Assembly (NCBI RefSeq): GCF_900566075.1
Contig: NZ_UPHU01000001.1
Coordinates: 3,720,325 to 3,784,324, forward strand
Length of the DNA: 64,000 nucleotides
Reading direction: 5' to 3'
From: Mycobacterium pseudokansasii
Lineage (GTDB): Bacteria; Actinomycetota; Actinomycetes; Mycobacteriales; Mycobacteriaceae
The translations under genes were made by a program, and so were the position numbers. The notes beneath the pieces are model-generated. The model worked only from the letters and a program-made list of their open reading frames with translations, made no database searches and was not told the origin of the DNA. Below are positions 20,332-28,547 of this stretch, one piece after another; the stretch's first letter is position 1; each line of letters begins with the position of its first letter.

Positions 20332-21186
20332 ATGCGGTCATCCGGAGATCCGGTTCCCAGTATCAGCGAGGCCGCGGCCACCGGGGAAATCACGGACCTC
20401 TATGCCGACATCCGCCAAACGCTCGGGATGACCTTTGTCAACCTGATCTGGCGTAATCTCGCCTCGATCCCCGGTGCGTTGCGCTGGACGTGGGAAACCA
20501 TGAAACCCCTTTACGCCAACGGCGCGGTGTACTGGGAAGCCGACGCGCTGCGCCAGGGGCAAGAGTTGCCGCCGGTACCGCAACTCAGCGCTGCCGCGCT
20601 GCAATCCGTCGGAATCGGAGCCGATGACCAAAATGTCATCCGCACAACACTTTCCGGGTATGACACCGGCAATCCGCTCAACCTGGTGGGGTTCTGCGCC
20701 GTCCGGGCCCGGCTGCACGGCCTGACCCCGCCCGCGTGCCCGTGGATTCAGCAGCCCCCCCGCCGGCCACCGCCGGCCGCATGTGCGCTGTTGATGAGCC
20801 TGGACGAGATGCCGCCGCATGTCGCGGAAATGGTGCGCATTGTGAATCTGATCGGAGCCCGCGGCCCCGCGCGAAACCTACAGGTCAGCCTGCCCCGAAA
20901 CCTTGCTCATTGGCCGGGCATGCTGGTGCTCTACTACACCGCATTGCAACCCCTGCACGACAACGGCTCGCTGCTGGGCGCCGTCGACGCGGTGCTTGCC
21001 GACGGCAGACGACGCGGGCACGCAGTCAGCGGCGCGCTGGGGAACACCGGCCTACCCGACGCCGAAACCGCTACGGCCATCAGGGATTCATTGGAGAACC
21101 TGGTGCCGAACGCGATGGCACGGATGCTCCCGGTGGTGAGTCTGCTACTTCGCTTGCTGCCTTGTGAGACCGACAATGAGCGCTAA
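20332..21186 (+). CDS. DehI-like 2-haloacid dehalogenase family protein
   Basis: A 284-residue protein resembling the DehI family (PF10778), whose founding members hydrolyse D- and L-2-haloacids to hydroxyacids. The N-terminus GEITDLYADIRQTLGMTFVNLIWR and IPGALRWTWETMKPLY are typical. The protein has the internal two-fold repeat expected of the fold: a related LYYTALQPLHDNG-type segment occurs in the second half. I cannot assign the catalytic aspartate with certainty. Actinobacterial members are widely named by homology and may act on other substrates. It lies 33 bp after the flavodoxin-like gene. Confidence 0.78.
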   Translation: MRSSGDPVPSISEAAATGEITDLYADIRQTLGMTFVNLIWRNLASIPGALRWTWETMKPLYANGAVYWEADALRQGQELPPVPQLSAAALQSVGIGADDQNVIRTTLSGYDTGNPLNLVGFCAVRARLHGLTPPACPWIQQPPRRPPPAACALLMSLDEMPPHVAEMVRIVNLIGARGPARNLQVSLPRNLAHWPGMLVLYYTALQPLHDNGSLLGAVDAVLADGRRRGHAVSGALGNTGLPDAETATAIRDSLENLVPNAMARMLPVVSLLLRLLPCETDNER

Positions 21187-21207
21187 CAGAAGGGATTGGA
21201 CGAAGTC

Positions 21208-21867
21208 ATGCAACTCAGGGAACTGGTAGCTGGTCTCGGCGTCGCCGACGTCGTCGACGCGATGATGATGACGTATCAACATCGTGCGCACATCATCGAA
21301 CTGCACAGCCCCGACCCGGATCGGGTCCTCGTCGGCCCGGCGGTGACCATCTCCTTTCTGCCGGTGCGCAAGGACCTGATGGATCCGCAGAAGCACAGCC
21401 TCGGGCCGGCCATCTACCGTGCCGTCGCCGAACACGAGGCCAAGGGTGCTGTCCTGGTGATGGCGTCCAACGGGTACCAGCACACGTCGCTTGGGGGTGG
21501 CACCAAGCTCAGCCGGGTGCAAAACCTCGGCATGGCAGGCATTCTCGCCGACGGAATGCTGCGCGACTTCGAGGAACTGAACACCTACAACTTCGCGACG
21601 TACTGCCACGGCGAGACGGTGCGCGCCGGCGGCAACGAGGTTCAGCCCTATCTGGCCGATGTTCCGGTGGCGGTCGGCGGGGTCACCGTGGTGCCCGGCG
21701 ACGTGATCTTCGCCAAGGGGTCGACGGCCGTGGTCATCCCCGGTGCCGAGGCCGAGGCGATGCTGACCAAGGCGCGCCAGGTGATGCAGAAAATGGACCA
21801 GCTGAAGGAGGGCCTGAAATCCGAGGATCCGGAAGCGGTGCTGCGCCACGGCAGCGGTGAGCTCTGA
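21208..21867 (+). CDS. RraA-like aldolase/decarboxylase family protein
   Basis: A 219-residue member of the RraA/HMG aldolase family. The divalent-metal and substrate site D115-G116-x-x-R119-D120 (ILADGMLRDFEEL) is intact, as in catalytically active members such as 4-hydroxy-4-methyl-2-oxoglutarate aldolase and oxaloacetate decarboxylase. The N-terminal LGVADVVDAM and GPAVTISFLP also match. The ATG at 21208 was chosen; a TTG 12 bases upstream is poorly spaced from its ribosome site. Its stop codon shares one base with the start of the TPP enzyme, indicating coupling. A pure RNase E-inhibitor role is less likely here given the operon. Confidence 0.88.
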   Translation: MQLRELVAGLGVADVVDAMMMTYQHRAHIIELHSPDPDRVLVGPAVTISFLPVRKDLMDPQKHSLGPAIYRAVAEHEAKGAVLVMASNGYQHTSLGGGTKLSRVQNLGMAGILADGMLRDFEELNTYNFATYCHGETVRAGGNEVQPYLADVPVAVGGVTVVPGDVIFAKGSTAVVIPGAEAEAMLTKARQVMQKMDQLKEGLKSEDPEAVLRHGSGEL

Positions 21868-23543
21868 TGCCGCCGTCGAATACCAGCGAGCAGATTGTCG
21901 AGGCGCTGGTGGCCGAAGGCGTCGAGTATGTTTTCGGCATTCCAGGCGATGAGAACCTGCACTTCCTGGAGGCGCTCCGCAAGGACGGGCGGATCAAGTT
22001 CGTCCTGTTCCGCCACGAACAGGCCGCGGGTTTCGCGGCCGCGGCCTTCGGTCGCCTGACCGGCAGGCTCGCCGTTGCCATGTCGACTCTGGGCGCGGGC
22101 GCGATGAACCTGACCACCCCGGTCGCCCACGCGTATCTGGCGGCCATGCCGATGCTGGTCATCACCGGCCAAAAAGCGGCGCGCGACAACCGCATGGGGC
22201 AATACCAACTGGTCGACGTGGTCGATGTGCTGCGTCCCATCACCAAGTTCGCGGCCAAGATCCCGTCCGGACAGATGGCCGGATCGCTGCTGCGACAGGC
22301 GATGATGTCGGCATTGGGCGAACGTCAGGGGCCCGCGCATCTGGAACTGCCCGAAGACGTGGCACGCGAGACCGAACTCGGGCCGCTGGTTTCGTGCCGG
22401 CACAGCGACATTCCGGTGGCGACGCAGGACAGCATCGACACCGCAGCGCAGCTGATCCAGAACGCGAGCCGGCCGCTGATCATGGTGGGCGGCGGCACCC
22501 GCGCCAACCGGCCGGCGGTCGCGGCGGCGGTGCGGGAGTTGATCGCCCAGACCCAAATCCCCTTCGTGGCGACCATGATGGGCAAGGGCGTGGCCAACGA
22601 GGACGACCCGAACTACCTCGGCTGTTCGATCATGCCCGGCGATTACCCGAACTGCGCCATCCAGGCGGCCGACGTTCTCCTCAACGTCGGTCATGACGTC
22701 ATGGAGAAGCCGACCCTGTTCATGGCGCCCGATGACGGGCGCACCGTCATCCACCTCAATCCCTTTGCCGCCCAAGGCGACAACTCTTATTTCCCGCAGG
22801 CACAGGTGGTCGGCGACATGGCGGACGCGCTGCGTCGCCTGACCGCGCAACTCACCCCTAATCCGGCGTGGGATCACGACGGCTTCCGCCGTCTCGGAAA
22901 AGCCATGCAGGACAGCATCAAACGCTCAGCCGCCGACGCCTCGCCGCCCGCCAAGCAGGGATATCTCATCGCCACCCTGCGCGAGTTCATGGCCGACGAG
23001 GACATCCTCTCGCTCGACAACGGCATCCACATGATGTGGGCCACACGCAACTTCAATGCCCGCCAACCCAACACGATGCTGATCGATCATGCGCTGGGCT
23101 CCATGGGGATCAGCCTGCCGGCGGCCATCGCGGCCAAACTCGTTCACCCCGAACGTAAGGTCGTGGTGCTCACCGGCGACGGCGGATTCGCGATGAACAA
23201 CCAGGACCTGGAAACCGCCGTCCGCCTCGGGCTGGATCTGATCGTCGTGGTGTTCAACGACGCCAGCCTGGCCATGATCGCTCAGAAGCAAATGCTCGAC
23301 GGCTACCAACGGTACGGCGTGGACTTCGGCAACCCGGATTTTGTCGCGTATGCCCACGGCTACGGAGCCACCGGCCATCGCCTCGACGATCCCGCCAAGT
23401 TCCGCGCGATCCTCGACCAGGCCGCAGCGGCAGGCGGAGTGCACGTCATCGATGCGCCGGTGGACCCGCAGCAGAACATGGCGCTGATGATGGAGATGCG
23501 CTCGGTCGACTGCCACCAGCTGCTGGCCGGCGGCGGGCGGTAG
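21867..23543 (+). CDS. Thiamine-diphosphate-dependent 2-oxoacid enzyme (acetolactate synthase-like)
   Basis: A 558-residue protein with the three-domain layout of the acetolactate synthase/benzoylformate decarboxylase superfamily. The cofactor-activating glutamate is E51 in FRHEQAAGFAAAAFGRLTG. The C-terminal TPP motif runs from TGDGGFAMNNQDLETA to VVFND. No FAD-specific or regulatory-subunit gene is adjacent, and the core ilvB is expected elsewhere, so a catabolic carboligase or decarboxylase is more likely than branched-chain synthesis (inference). It is the last gene of the operon and overlaps the RraA-like gene by one base. Confidence 0.9.
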   Translation: MPPSNTSEQIVEALVAEGVEYVFGIPGDENLHFLEALRKDGRIKFVLFRHEQAAGFAAAAFGRLTGRLAVAMSTLGAGAMNLTTPVAHAYLAAMPMLVITGQKAARDNRMGQYQLVDVVDVLRPITKFAAKIPSGQMAGSLLRQAMMSALGERQGPAHLELPEDVARETELGPLVSCRHSDIPVATQDSIDTAAQLIQNASRPLIMVGGGTRANRPAVAAAVRELIAQTQIPFVATMMGKGVANEDDPNYLGCSIMPGDYPNCAIQAADVLLNVGHDVMEKPTLFMAPDDGRTVIHLNPFAAQGDNSYFPQAQVVGDMADALRRLTAQLTPNPAWDHDGFRRLGKAMQDSIKRSAADASPPAKQGYLIATLREFMADEDILSLDNGIHMMWATRNFNARQPNTMLIDHALGSMGISLPAAIAAKLVHPERKVVVLTGDGGFAMNNQDLETAVRLGLDLIVVVFNDASLAMIAQKQMLDGYQRYGVDFGNPDFVAYAHGYGATGHRLDDPAKFRAILDQAAAAGGVHVIDAPVDPQQNMALMMEMRSVDCHQLLAGGGR

Positions 23544-23580
23544 GCGCCAGCCAGCTGCCTCGCCGGGACGGCGGAGGCGC

Positions 23581-24669
23581 CTACAGCTCACGAAGAGCGG
23601 CCACCAAGGTCAGCAATTGCCCTGCGTTGGCGTTGATCTCGTCGATCCCGCCGACGGTTCCGGTGGCGTTGCCCACGATGACGTGTTCCAGGCCGTTGTC
23701 GACGTAGCCACTGACCCTAGCCGCGATTTCGGTGGCGTTCCCGACGAACATGAACTCCTCGACGAGCTCGAACGGGATGGTCGGGGCAATGTCGCGAAGC
23801 AGTTCCGGATCGAGGTCGTGATAGATCAGGTCCACCAGTCCGCGGCATCGGTCACCGGCCGGATGGCTGAGTCCATGCTTGCTCCACAGCTCAGCCGAGC
23901 ACATCAATGCGCCGAGTTTACCGAGAGGATCGCGTTCCATGAGTTCAGCGACATAGTCCCGGGACTCACCGACGATCACCGCGACGTGCAACGCACACTC
24001 CGGCATCGCCCGCCCGGCCCGAGCGGCGTACTTAGCCACCGCGTCGCGTCTGTCGCCGTAGCTCGACGGGCTCATCGGCCACGCCGGAACCCAGCCATCG
24101 CCGTACTCGCCGGTGAGCCGCAACATGCGCGGACCGTGACCGGCCACCCATACCTTCGGTGAGCCCAGGCCGTCGCGCCGCAACGGCAGACCGATCCGGC
24201 CGCATGACCCCGACGCCGTCATGCCGCGATCCAGCAGTGCCCGCAGCTCGCCCAGAAACGTCTCCAGTTCGGTTACCGGAGCCGAGAAATCGTAGCCGAA
24301 CGGCACCAGGTTCTCGGCCTCTCCCGCCCCCACACCCAAGCTGAATCCATTGCGGCACAACTGATGTAAGGTCAGCGTCGTCCGTGCGACATCGGCTGCC
24401 CGGCGGCGGATCGGGTCGGTGACGCACACCCCCATCGAAAGATTCGATTCCCGGCCGATCACCGCGATACAGGCGAACGGGTCATACCATGCGTCTGCGT
24501 CCGGCGACAGCGACGCCAAAGCCATGTCGGGCCACAGCGCGGGATGCGCGCACCCGAGCAGATGGTCGGGGATCCACGCGGAGTCGGCGTTGGCGTCCTC
24601 GGCGAGGCCGATCATCGCCCGGTACGACTCGAACGGGTGCATCGGCGCCACCAGCAATCCGACTTTCAT
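23581..24669 (-). CDS. Luciferase-like (LLM) F420/flavin-dependent oxidoreductase
   Basis: A 362-residue LLM-superfamily TIM-barrel protein. It starts MKVGLLVAPMHPFESYRAMI and shows SAWIPDHLL, NGFSLGVGAGEAENLVPFGYDF, PKVWVAGHGPRMLRLTGEYGDGWVP and a C-terminal EHVIVGNATG. In mycobacteria most such proteins use coenzyme F420. The general pattern resembles phthiodiolone ketoreductase and F420-dependent dehydrogenases, but the substrate cannot be read from the sequence. It converges on the TPP enzyme gene with a 37-bp gap. Confidence 0.86.
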   Translation of the reverse strand: MKVGLLVAPMHPFESYRAMIGLAEDANADSAWIPDHLLGCAHPALWPDMALASLSPDADAWYDPFACIAVIGRESNLSMGVCVTDPIRRRAADVARTTLTLHQLCRNGFSLGVGAGEAENLVPFGYDFSAPVTELETFLGELRALLDRGMTASGSCGRIGLPLRRDGLGSPKVWVAGHGPRMLRLTGEYGDGWVPAWPMSPSSYGDRRDAVAKYAARAGRAMPECALHVAVIVGESRDYVAELMERDPLGKLGALMCSAELWSKHGLSHPAGDRCRGLVDLIYHDLDPELLRDIAPTIPFELVEEFMFVGNATEIAARVSGYVDNGLEHVIVGNATGTVGGIDEINANAGQLLTLVAALREL

Positions 24670-24742
24670 CGCTTCACTAATACGCCGACGGATGCGCAGT
24701 TGCGGGGTAACGGAGGTTTTTGGGCTCGAACGGGCCGGCTGA

Positions 24743-24774
24743 CTAAGCTAATAAGGCTAACTAACTATAACTAA
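24743..24774. repeat. CTAA-rich AT-rich spacer
   Basis: Five CTAA units occur in 32 bases (at 24743, 24748, 24757, 24761 and 24771), flanked by AGGCT (24754-24758) and AGCCT (24774-24778). The tract is strikingly AT-rich for this genome. It lies between the DUF1622 gene stop and the LLM gene start, both read leftward, so it could be promoter, weak terminator or both. Stop codons occur in several frames. Confidence 0.4.
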
Positions 24775-25151
24775 GCCTCCGCGGCGAGCTCGCCTGGCGT
24801 GGCCGAGTCCGTCGTCTTGTTCTGCTGCCAGGGCCACCGTCCGGTCATTTCCACAGTGAGCGAGAAGCTCAAGAAGGTCCGAATGGCAACGATGCCGGCC
24901 AGGGCGGCGACACTTTGTGCGTTGGGTTTCAGGGCAATCGTCTTGATGATGTCACCGGCCACCAGAAGCTCCAAGCCGACCAGGATGGAGCGCCCGAGCT
25001 GTACGCGAAACTCTCGGTAGGCCTGGGCGGCGTTGCGCGGCGCTCGGCACAGGAACAGCACGATAGCGCCCACAGCGCCGATGATGATCACCGCGACGCC
25101 CAGGCCGTCGATCGCCATGCCCACGCGGACAACGGTTTCGATGAAGCTCAT
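24771..25151 (-). CDS. DUF1622 small membrane protein
   Basis: A 126-residue protein with three hydrophobic segments (about residues 10-35, 55-75 and 80-100) and a short polar tail. The segment AYREFRVQLGRSILVGLELLVAGDIIKTI is the hallmark of the DUF1622 (PF07784) family. The ATG at 25151 was chosen; a GTG three codons upstream is also possible. The function is unknown. It is divergent from lipB and upstream of the LLM gene. Confidence 0.85.
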   Translation of the reverse strand: MSFIETVVRVGMAIDGLGVAVIIIGAVGAIVLFLCRAPRNAAQAYREFRVQLGRSILVGLELLVAGDIIKTIALKPNAQSVAALAGIVAIRTFLSFSLTVEMTGRWPWQQNKTTDSATPGELAAEA

Positions 25152-25267
25152 TGCACGCACATTAGCTCGGCACAGCGCTTTTTCCCGGCATCCAACCGGC
25201 GGTTCCGCTCGCGTCGCCTCAGCGCGAGCACGATCCCGCTGCGGTGGTCTCGGGTAGCCTCGTTACC

Positions 25268-26041
25268 GTGGCTGGTTCAACCCGGTCGAGCGGGGCCGAG
25301 ATCGACGTCCGTCAGCTTGGCACCATCGACTACCACGACGCCTGGCAGTTGCAGCGCAAGCTCGCCGACATCCGGGTCGCCGGCGGACCGGACACGCTGC
25401 TGCTGCTGGAGCACCCGGCCGTCTACACCGCGGGGCGCCGCACCGAACCGCACGAACGGCCCATGAACGACACCGACGGCACCCCCGTCATCGACACCGA
25501 CCGCGGCGGCAAGATCACCTGGCACGGCCCAGGGCAGCTGGTCGGCTACCCGGTCATCGGCCTGGCCGAACCGCTGGATGTGGTGAATTACGTTCGGCGC
25601 CTTGAGGAATCGCTGATCAAGGTGTGCGGCGACCTGGGCCTGCAGACCATCCGGGTGGACGGCCGGTCCGGGGTATGGCTGCCGGCCGCCGCGGGACGCC
25701 CGGCACGCAAGGTCGCCGCCATCGGCGTGCGGGTGTCGCGCGCGACGACGCTGCACGGGTTCGCGCTCAACTGTGACTGCGACCTGGGTGCGTTCACCGC
25801 CATCGTGCCCTGCGGAATCAGCGACGCCGGGGTCACGTCGCTGTCCGTCGAGTTGGGACGCAGGGTGACTGTGGCCGAGGTCCGCTCCGCCGTCGCCGAC
25901 GCGGTGTGCGACGCCCTGGATGGCGTCCTGCCGGTCAGTGACCACGTGCCCCCGCAGGCAGATGACACCCCCACTCCCCCGCAACCGGGCGGTACCCCCA
26001 CAGGCATCGTGGCCGGGCGGAGCCTGCCGGCGCACGCGTAG
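25268..26041 (+). CDS. lipB: Lipoyl(octanoyl) transferase
   Basis: Transfers octanoate from acyl carrier protein to lipoyl domains such as those of DlaT. The catalytic lysine K148 (RKVAAIG) and cysteine C182 (IVPCGISD) are present, with the [17 protein letters not shown] loop at residues 79-95. The GTG at 25268 is supported by alignment to the usual mycobacterial N-terminus. At 257 residues it is longer than Rv2217 (230 as I recall). The difference is mostly a Pro/Thr-rich C-terminal tail after VLPVSDHVP, with a small insert before K148. It is followed 10 bp later by lipA. Confidence 0.94.
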   Translation: MAGSTRSSGAEIDVRQLGTIDYHDAWQLQRKLADIRVAGGPDTLLLLEHPAVYTAGRRTEPHERPMNDTDGTPVIDTDRGGKITWHGPGQLVGYPVIGLAEPLDVVNYVRRLEESLIKVCGDLGLQTIRVDGRSGVWLPAAAGRPARKVAAIGVRVSRATTLHGFALNCDCDLGAFTAIVPCGISDAGVTSLSVELGRRVTVAEVRSAVADAVCDALDGVLPVSDHVPPQADDTPTPPQPGGTPTGIVAGRSLPAHA

Positions 26042-26051
26042 CATCAGCGAT

Positions 26052-26987
26052 GTGACTGTCGCACCCGAGGGCCGGCGCCTGCTGCGCCTGGAGGTGCGCA
26101 ACGCGCAAACCCCGATCGAACGCAAACCGCCGTGGATCCGGATCCGGGCGCGCATGGGCCCGGAATACACCGAGCTGAAAAGCCTGGTCCGGCGCGAAGG
26201 CCTACACACCGTCTGCGAAGAGGCCGGCTGCCCCAACATCTTCGAATGCTGGGAGGACCGGGAAGCCACCTTCCTGATCGGCGGCGACCAGTGCACCCGC
26301 CGTTGCGACTTCTGCCAGATCGACACCGGTAAGCCCGCCACCCTGGATCGTGACGAGCCGCGACGGGTCGCCGAGAGCGTGCACACGATGGGACTGCGCT
26401 ACGCCACCGTCACCGGGGTGGCCCGCGACGACCTGCCCGACGGCGGTGCCTGGCTGTATGCGCAAACCGTGCGGGCGATCAAGGAGCTCAATCCGCACAC
26501 CGGCGTCGAACTGTTGATCCCCGACTTCAACGGCGAGCCCAGCCGGCTAGCGGAGGTCTTCGAGTCATGCCCGGAGGTGTTGGCGCACAATGTCGAAACG
26601 GTGCCCCGCATCTTCAAGCGGATCCGGCCCGCGTTCACCTACCGGCGCAGCCTGGATGTGCTCACCGCGGCCCGCGACGCCGGCCTGGTGACCAAGAGCA
26701 ACCTCATCCTCGGTCTGGGTGAAACCCCCGACGAGGTGCGCGCCGCCCTGGCCGATCTGCATGGCGCCGGTTGCGACATCGTCACCATCACCCAATATCT
26801 GCGACCGTCGCCGCGCCACCACCCGGTCGAGCGGTGGGTCAAGCCCGACGAGTTCGTCGAGTACGCGCAGTACGCCGAGGGGCTGGGCTTCGCCGGGGTG
26901 CTGTCCGGGCCGTTGGTGCGTTCGTCGTACCGGGCGGGCCGCCTCTACCGGCAGGCCCGGCGCTCGCCAACCTCGGACTCCGGTTAG
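26052..26987 (+). CDS. lipA: Lipoyl synthase (radical SAM)
   Basis: Inserts two sulfur atoms into protein-bound octanoate. The auxiliary cluster cysteines are C55, C60 and C66. The radical SAM cluster cysteines are C81, C85 and C88 (CTRRCDFC), and the RSSY motif lies near the C-terminus (VRSSYRAG). The GTG start at 26052 gives 311 residues, identical to Rv2218. It forms an operon with lipB and is followed by the DUF4191 membrane protein gene. Confidence 0.97.
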   Translation: MTVAPEGRRLLRLEVRNAQTPIERKPPWIRIRARMGPEYTELKSLVRREGLHTVCEEAGCPNIFECWEDREATFLIGGDQCTRRCDFCQIDTGKPATLDRDEPRRVAESVHTMGLRYATVTGVARDDLPDGGAWLYAQTVRAIKELNPHTGVELLIPDFNGEPSRLAEVFESCPEVLAHNVETVPRIFKRIRPAFTYRRSLDVLTAARDAGLVTKSNLILGLGETPDEVRAALADLHGAGCDIVTITQYLRPSPRHHPVERWVKPDEFVEYAQYAEGLGFAGVLSGPLVRSSYRAGRLYRQARRSPTSDSG

Positions 26988-27013
26988 CCGCAGCGTACGT
27001 ATCCTTGAGGACT

Positions 27014-27766
27014 ATGGCAAAACCCCGAAACGCCGCTGAGAACAAGGCCGCCAAAGCCGCGGCGAGTGCTGCCCGCAAGGCCGCCGCCCGGCAGCGCCGC
27101 ACTCAGCTGTGGCAGGCGTTCAACATCCAGCGCAAAGAGGACAAGCGCCTGCTGCCGTACATGATCGGCGCGTTCGTGCTGATCGTCGGCGTCTCGGTGG
27201 GCGTCGGGGTGTGGGCCGGCGGCTTGACCATGATCACGCTGATCATCTTCGGCGTGCTGCTGGGCGCGCTGGTGGCGTTCATCATCTTTGGCCGCCGCGC
27301 CCAGCGCAGCATCTACCGGCAAGCCGAAGGTCAAACCGGCGCCGCGGCCTGGGTGCTGGACAACCTGCGGGGCAAGTGGCGGGTCACCCCGGGGGTGGCC
27401 ACCACCGGACACTTTGACGCGGTGCATCGGGTGATCGGCCGGCCGGGTGTCATCCTGGTCGGCGAGGGATCGGCGGGCCGCGTCAAACCACTGCTGGCCC
27501 AAGAGAAGAAGCGCACCGCTCGCCTGGTCGGCGATGTGCCGATCTACGACATCGTCATCGGCAACGGCGACGGCGAGGTGCCGCTGGCCAAGTTGGACCG
27601 CCACCTCACCAAACTTCCGGCCAACATCACCGTCAAGCAGATGGACACCCTGGAATCGCGTCTGGCCGCCCTGGGTTCCCGCGCCGGTACCGGCGCCCTG
27701 CCGAAGGGCCCGTTACCCAACGCCGGCAAGGTGCGCGGCGTCCAGCGCACCGTGCGCCGCAAATAG
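27014..27766 (+). CDS. DUF4191 membrane protein, Rv2219-like
   Basis: A 250-residue protein. A Lys/Ala-rich N-terminus (KAAKAAASAARKAAARQRR) is followed by two hydrophobic segments (about residues 48-70 and 73-93). A long cytoplasmic domain comes next, with VGEGSAGRVKPLLAQEKKR near residues 153-171. This layout is the actinobacterial DUF4191 family. The length equals Rv2219. It lies 26 bp after lipA. The function is unknown. Confidence 0.88.
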   Translation: MAKPRNAAENKAAKAAASAARKAAARQRRTQLWQAFNIQRKEDKRLLPYMIGAFVLIVGVSVGVGVWAGGLTMITLIIFGVLLGALVAFIIFGRRAQRSIYRQAEGQTGAAAWVLDNLRGKWRVTPGVATTGHFDAVHRVIGRPGVILVGEGSAGRVKPLLAQEKKRTARLVGDVPIYDIVIGNGDGEVPLAKLDRHLTKLPANITVKQMDTLESRLAALGSRAGTGALPKGPLPNAGKVRGVQRTVRRK

Positions 27767-27837
27767 CCGCACACAGCGGCAAGTAGCCCCAGAACACCCG
27801 GGCGTTATCAGCGCGGCGACGATGCGTACGGCGCGGC

Positions 27838-27867
27838 CGCACGAGGCCACACGAGGCCGCACGAGGA
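27838..27867. repeat. Three tandem 10-bp repeats
   Basis: CGCACGAGGC, CACACGAGGC and CGCACGAGGA follow one another exactly in the spacer between two convergent genes. They are short and may be slippage products; no function is evident. Confidence 0.4.
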
Positions 27868-27887
27868 GGAAACCCGCAACTCAACTG

Positions 27888-28307
27888 TCAGCGCCGCACC
27901 ACGGCCGTGCCGGTCAGCCGGTCGTGCAACCCCCGTCCGTCCGAGTCGGTGAACAGCGGTGGGATCACCAGCGCGATCAGCAGGCCCCGCGCCACCAACC
28001 GGCCGACCCCCACGGGCAGCCGGCCATCCACCGTCACGACCACCAGACCCAGTAGCAACTGGCCCGGGGTAAATCCGAACAGGCGCACCGCAATGACACC
28101 CAGCAGCAGCCAGATGACCAGCACCATCGACGACAGCATGGCCTGGGACCAGGCGCCGACACCCAGGCCCAGCAGGGCCAGTCCGTAAGCCACCAGCCAG
28201 TCGATGCACAGCGCGCCGAGCCGGCGCCCCATCGGCGCCAGCGAACCCGGCCCGGTCCGCGGAAAACCGCGCGTCTTGCCGGGATATCCGGTAGATTCCG
28301 CCGTCAT
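27888..28307 (-). CDS. RDD-family membrane protein, Rv2219A-like
   Basis: A 139-residue protein with the RDD fold: GRRLGALCIDWLVAYGLALL near residues 27-46, the GFTPGQLLLGLVVVTVDG segment, and a C-terminal GRGLHDRLTGTAVV. Three hydrophobic segments are visible. The start at 28307 gives the Rv2219A length; longer starts overlap the glnA1 regulatory region. RDD proteins are thought to act in transport or as accessory membrane subunits, but no role is established here. Confidence 0.87.
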   Translation of the reverse strand: MTAESTGYPGKTRGFPRTGPGSLAPMGRRLGALCIDWLVAYGLALLGLGVGAWSQAMLSSMVLVIWLLLGVIAVRLFGFTPGQLLLGLVVVTVDGRLPVGVGRLVARGLLIALVIPPLFTDSDGRGLHDRLTGTAVVRR

Positions 28308-28461
28308 CGGCCCGGTCCGATCGGCTGGCTCCGCATCACACCGGGCCGGCCGCGGGACGGACCGGACAACCCGATCGGTTGACCGGTTACGATCTTGCGG
28401 GCCATGGCCCCACAATAGGACCCGGCCACCAACCGCGGACTGTTGGCGGGCGTATGGTCAC

Positions 28462-28513
28462 GTAACGTCTGCGCAACACGGGGTTGACTGGCGGGCAACA
28501 ACACCTCCATACC
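28462..28513 (+). promoter_or_regulatory. Candidate GlnR box and promoter of glnA1
   Basis: GTAAC-N6-GCAAC (28462-28477) fits the actinobacterial GlnR half-site pattern (gTnAC-N6-GnAAC). Six bases after it comes TTGACT (28484-28489), then CATACC (28508-28513) with an 18-base spacer. Position and spacing suit an activator-dependent glnA promoter. Only one clear GlnR box is seen. Confidence 0.45.
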
Positions 28514-28547
28514 GTCGGCCGCGAATCACCTAGTAAAGGAGCACTCT

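Noticed and set aside
27838..27867. CRISPR array from the short tandem repeats
   Set aside because: The units are 10 bp and directly abut without spacers; no cas gene is in the window. The same applies to the 11-bp repeats near 39.7 kb.
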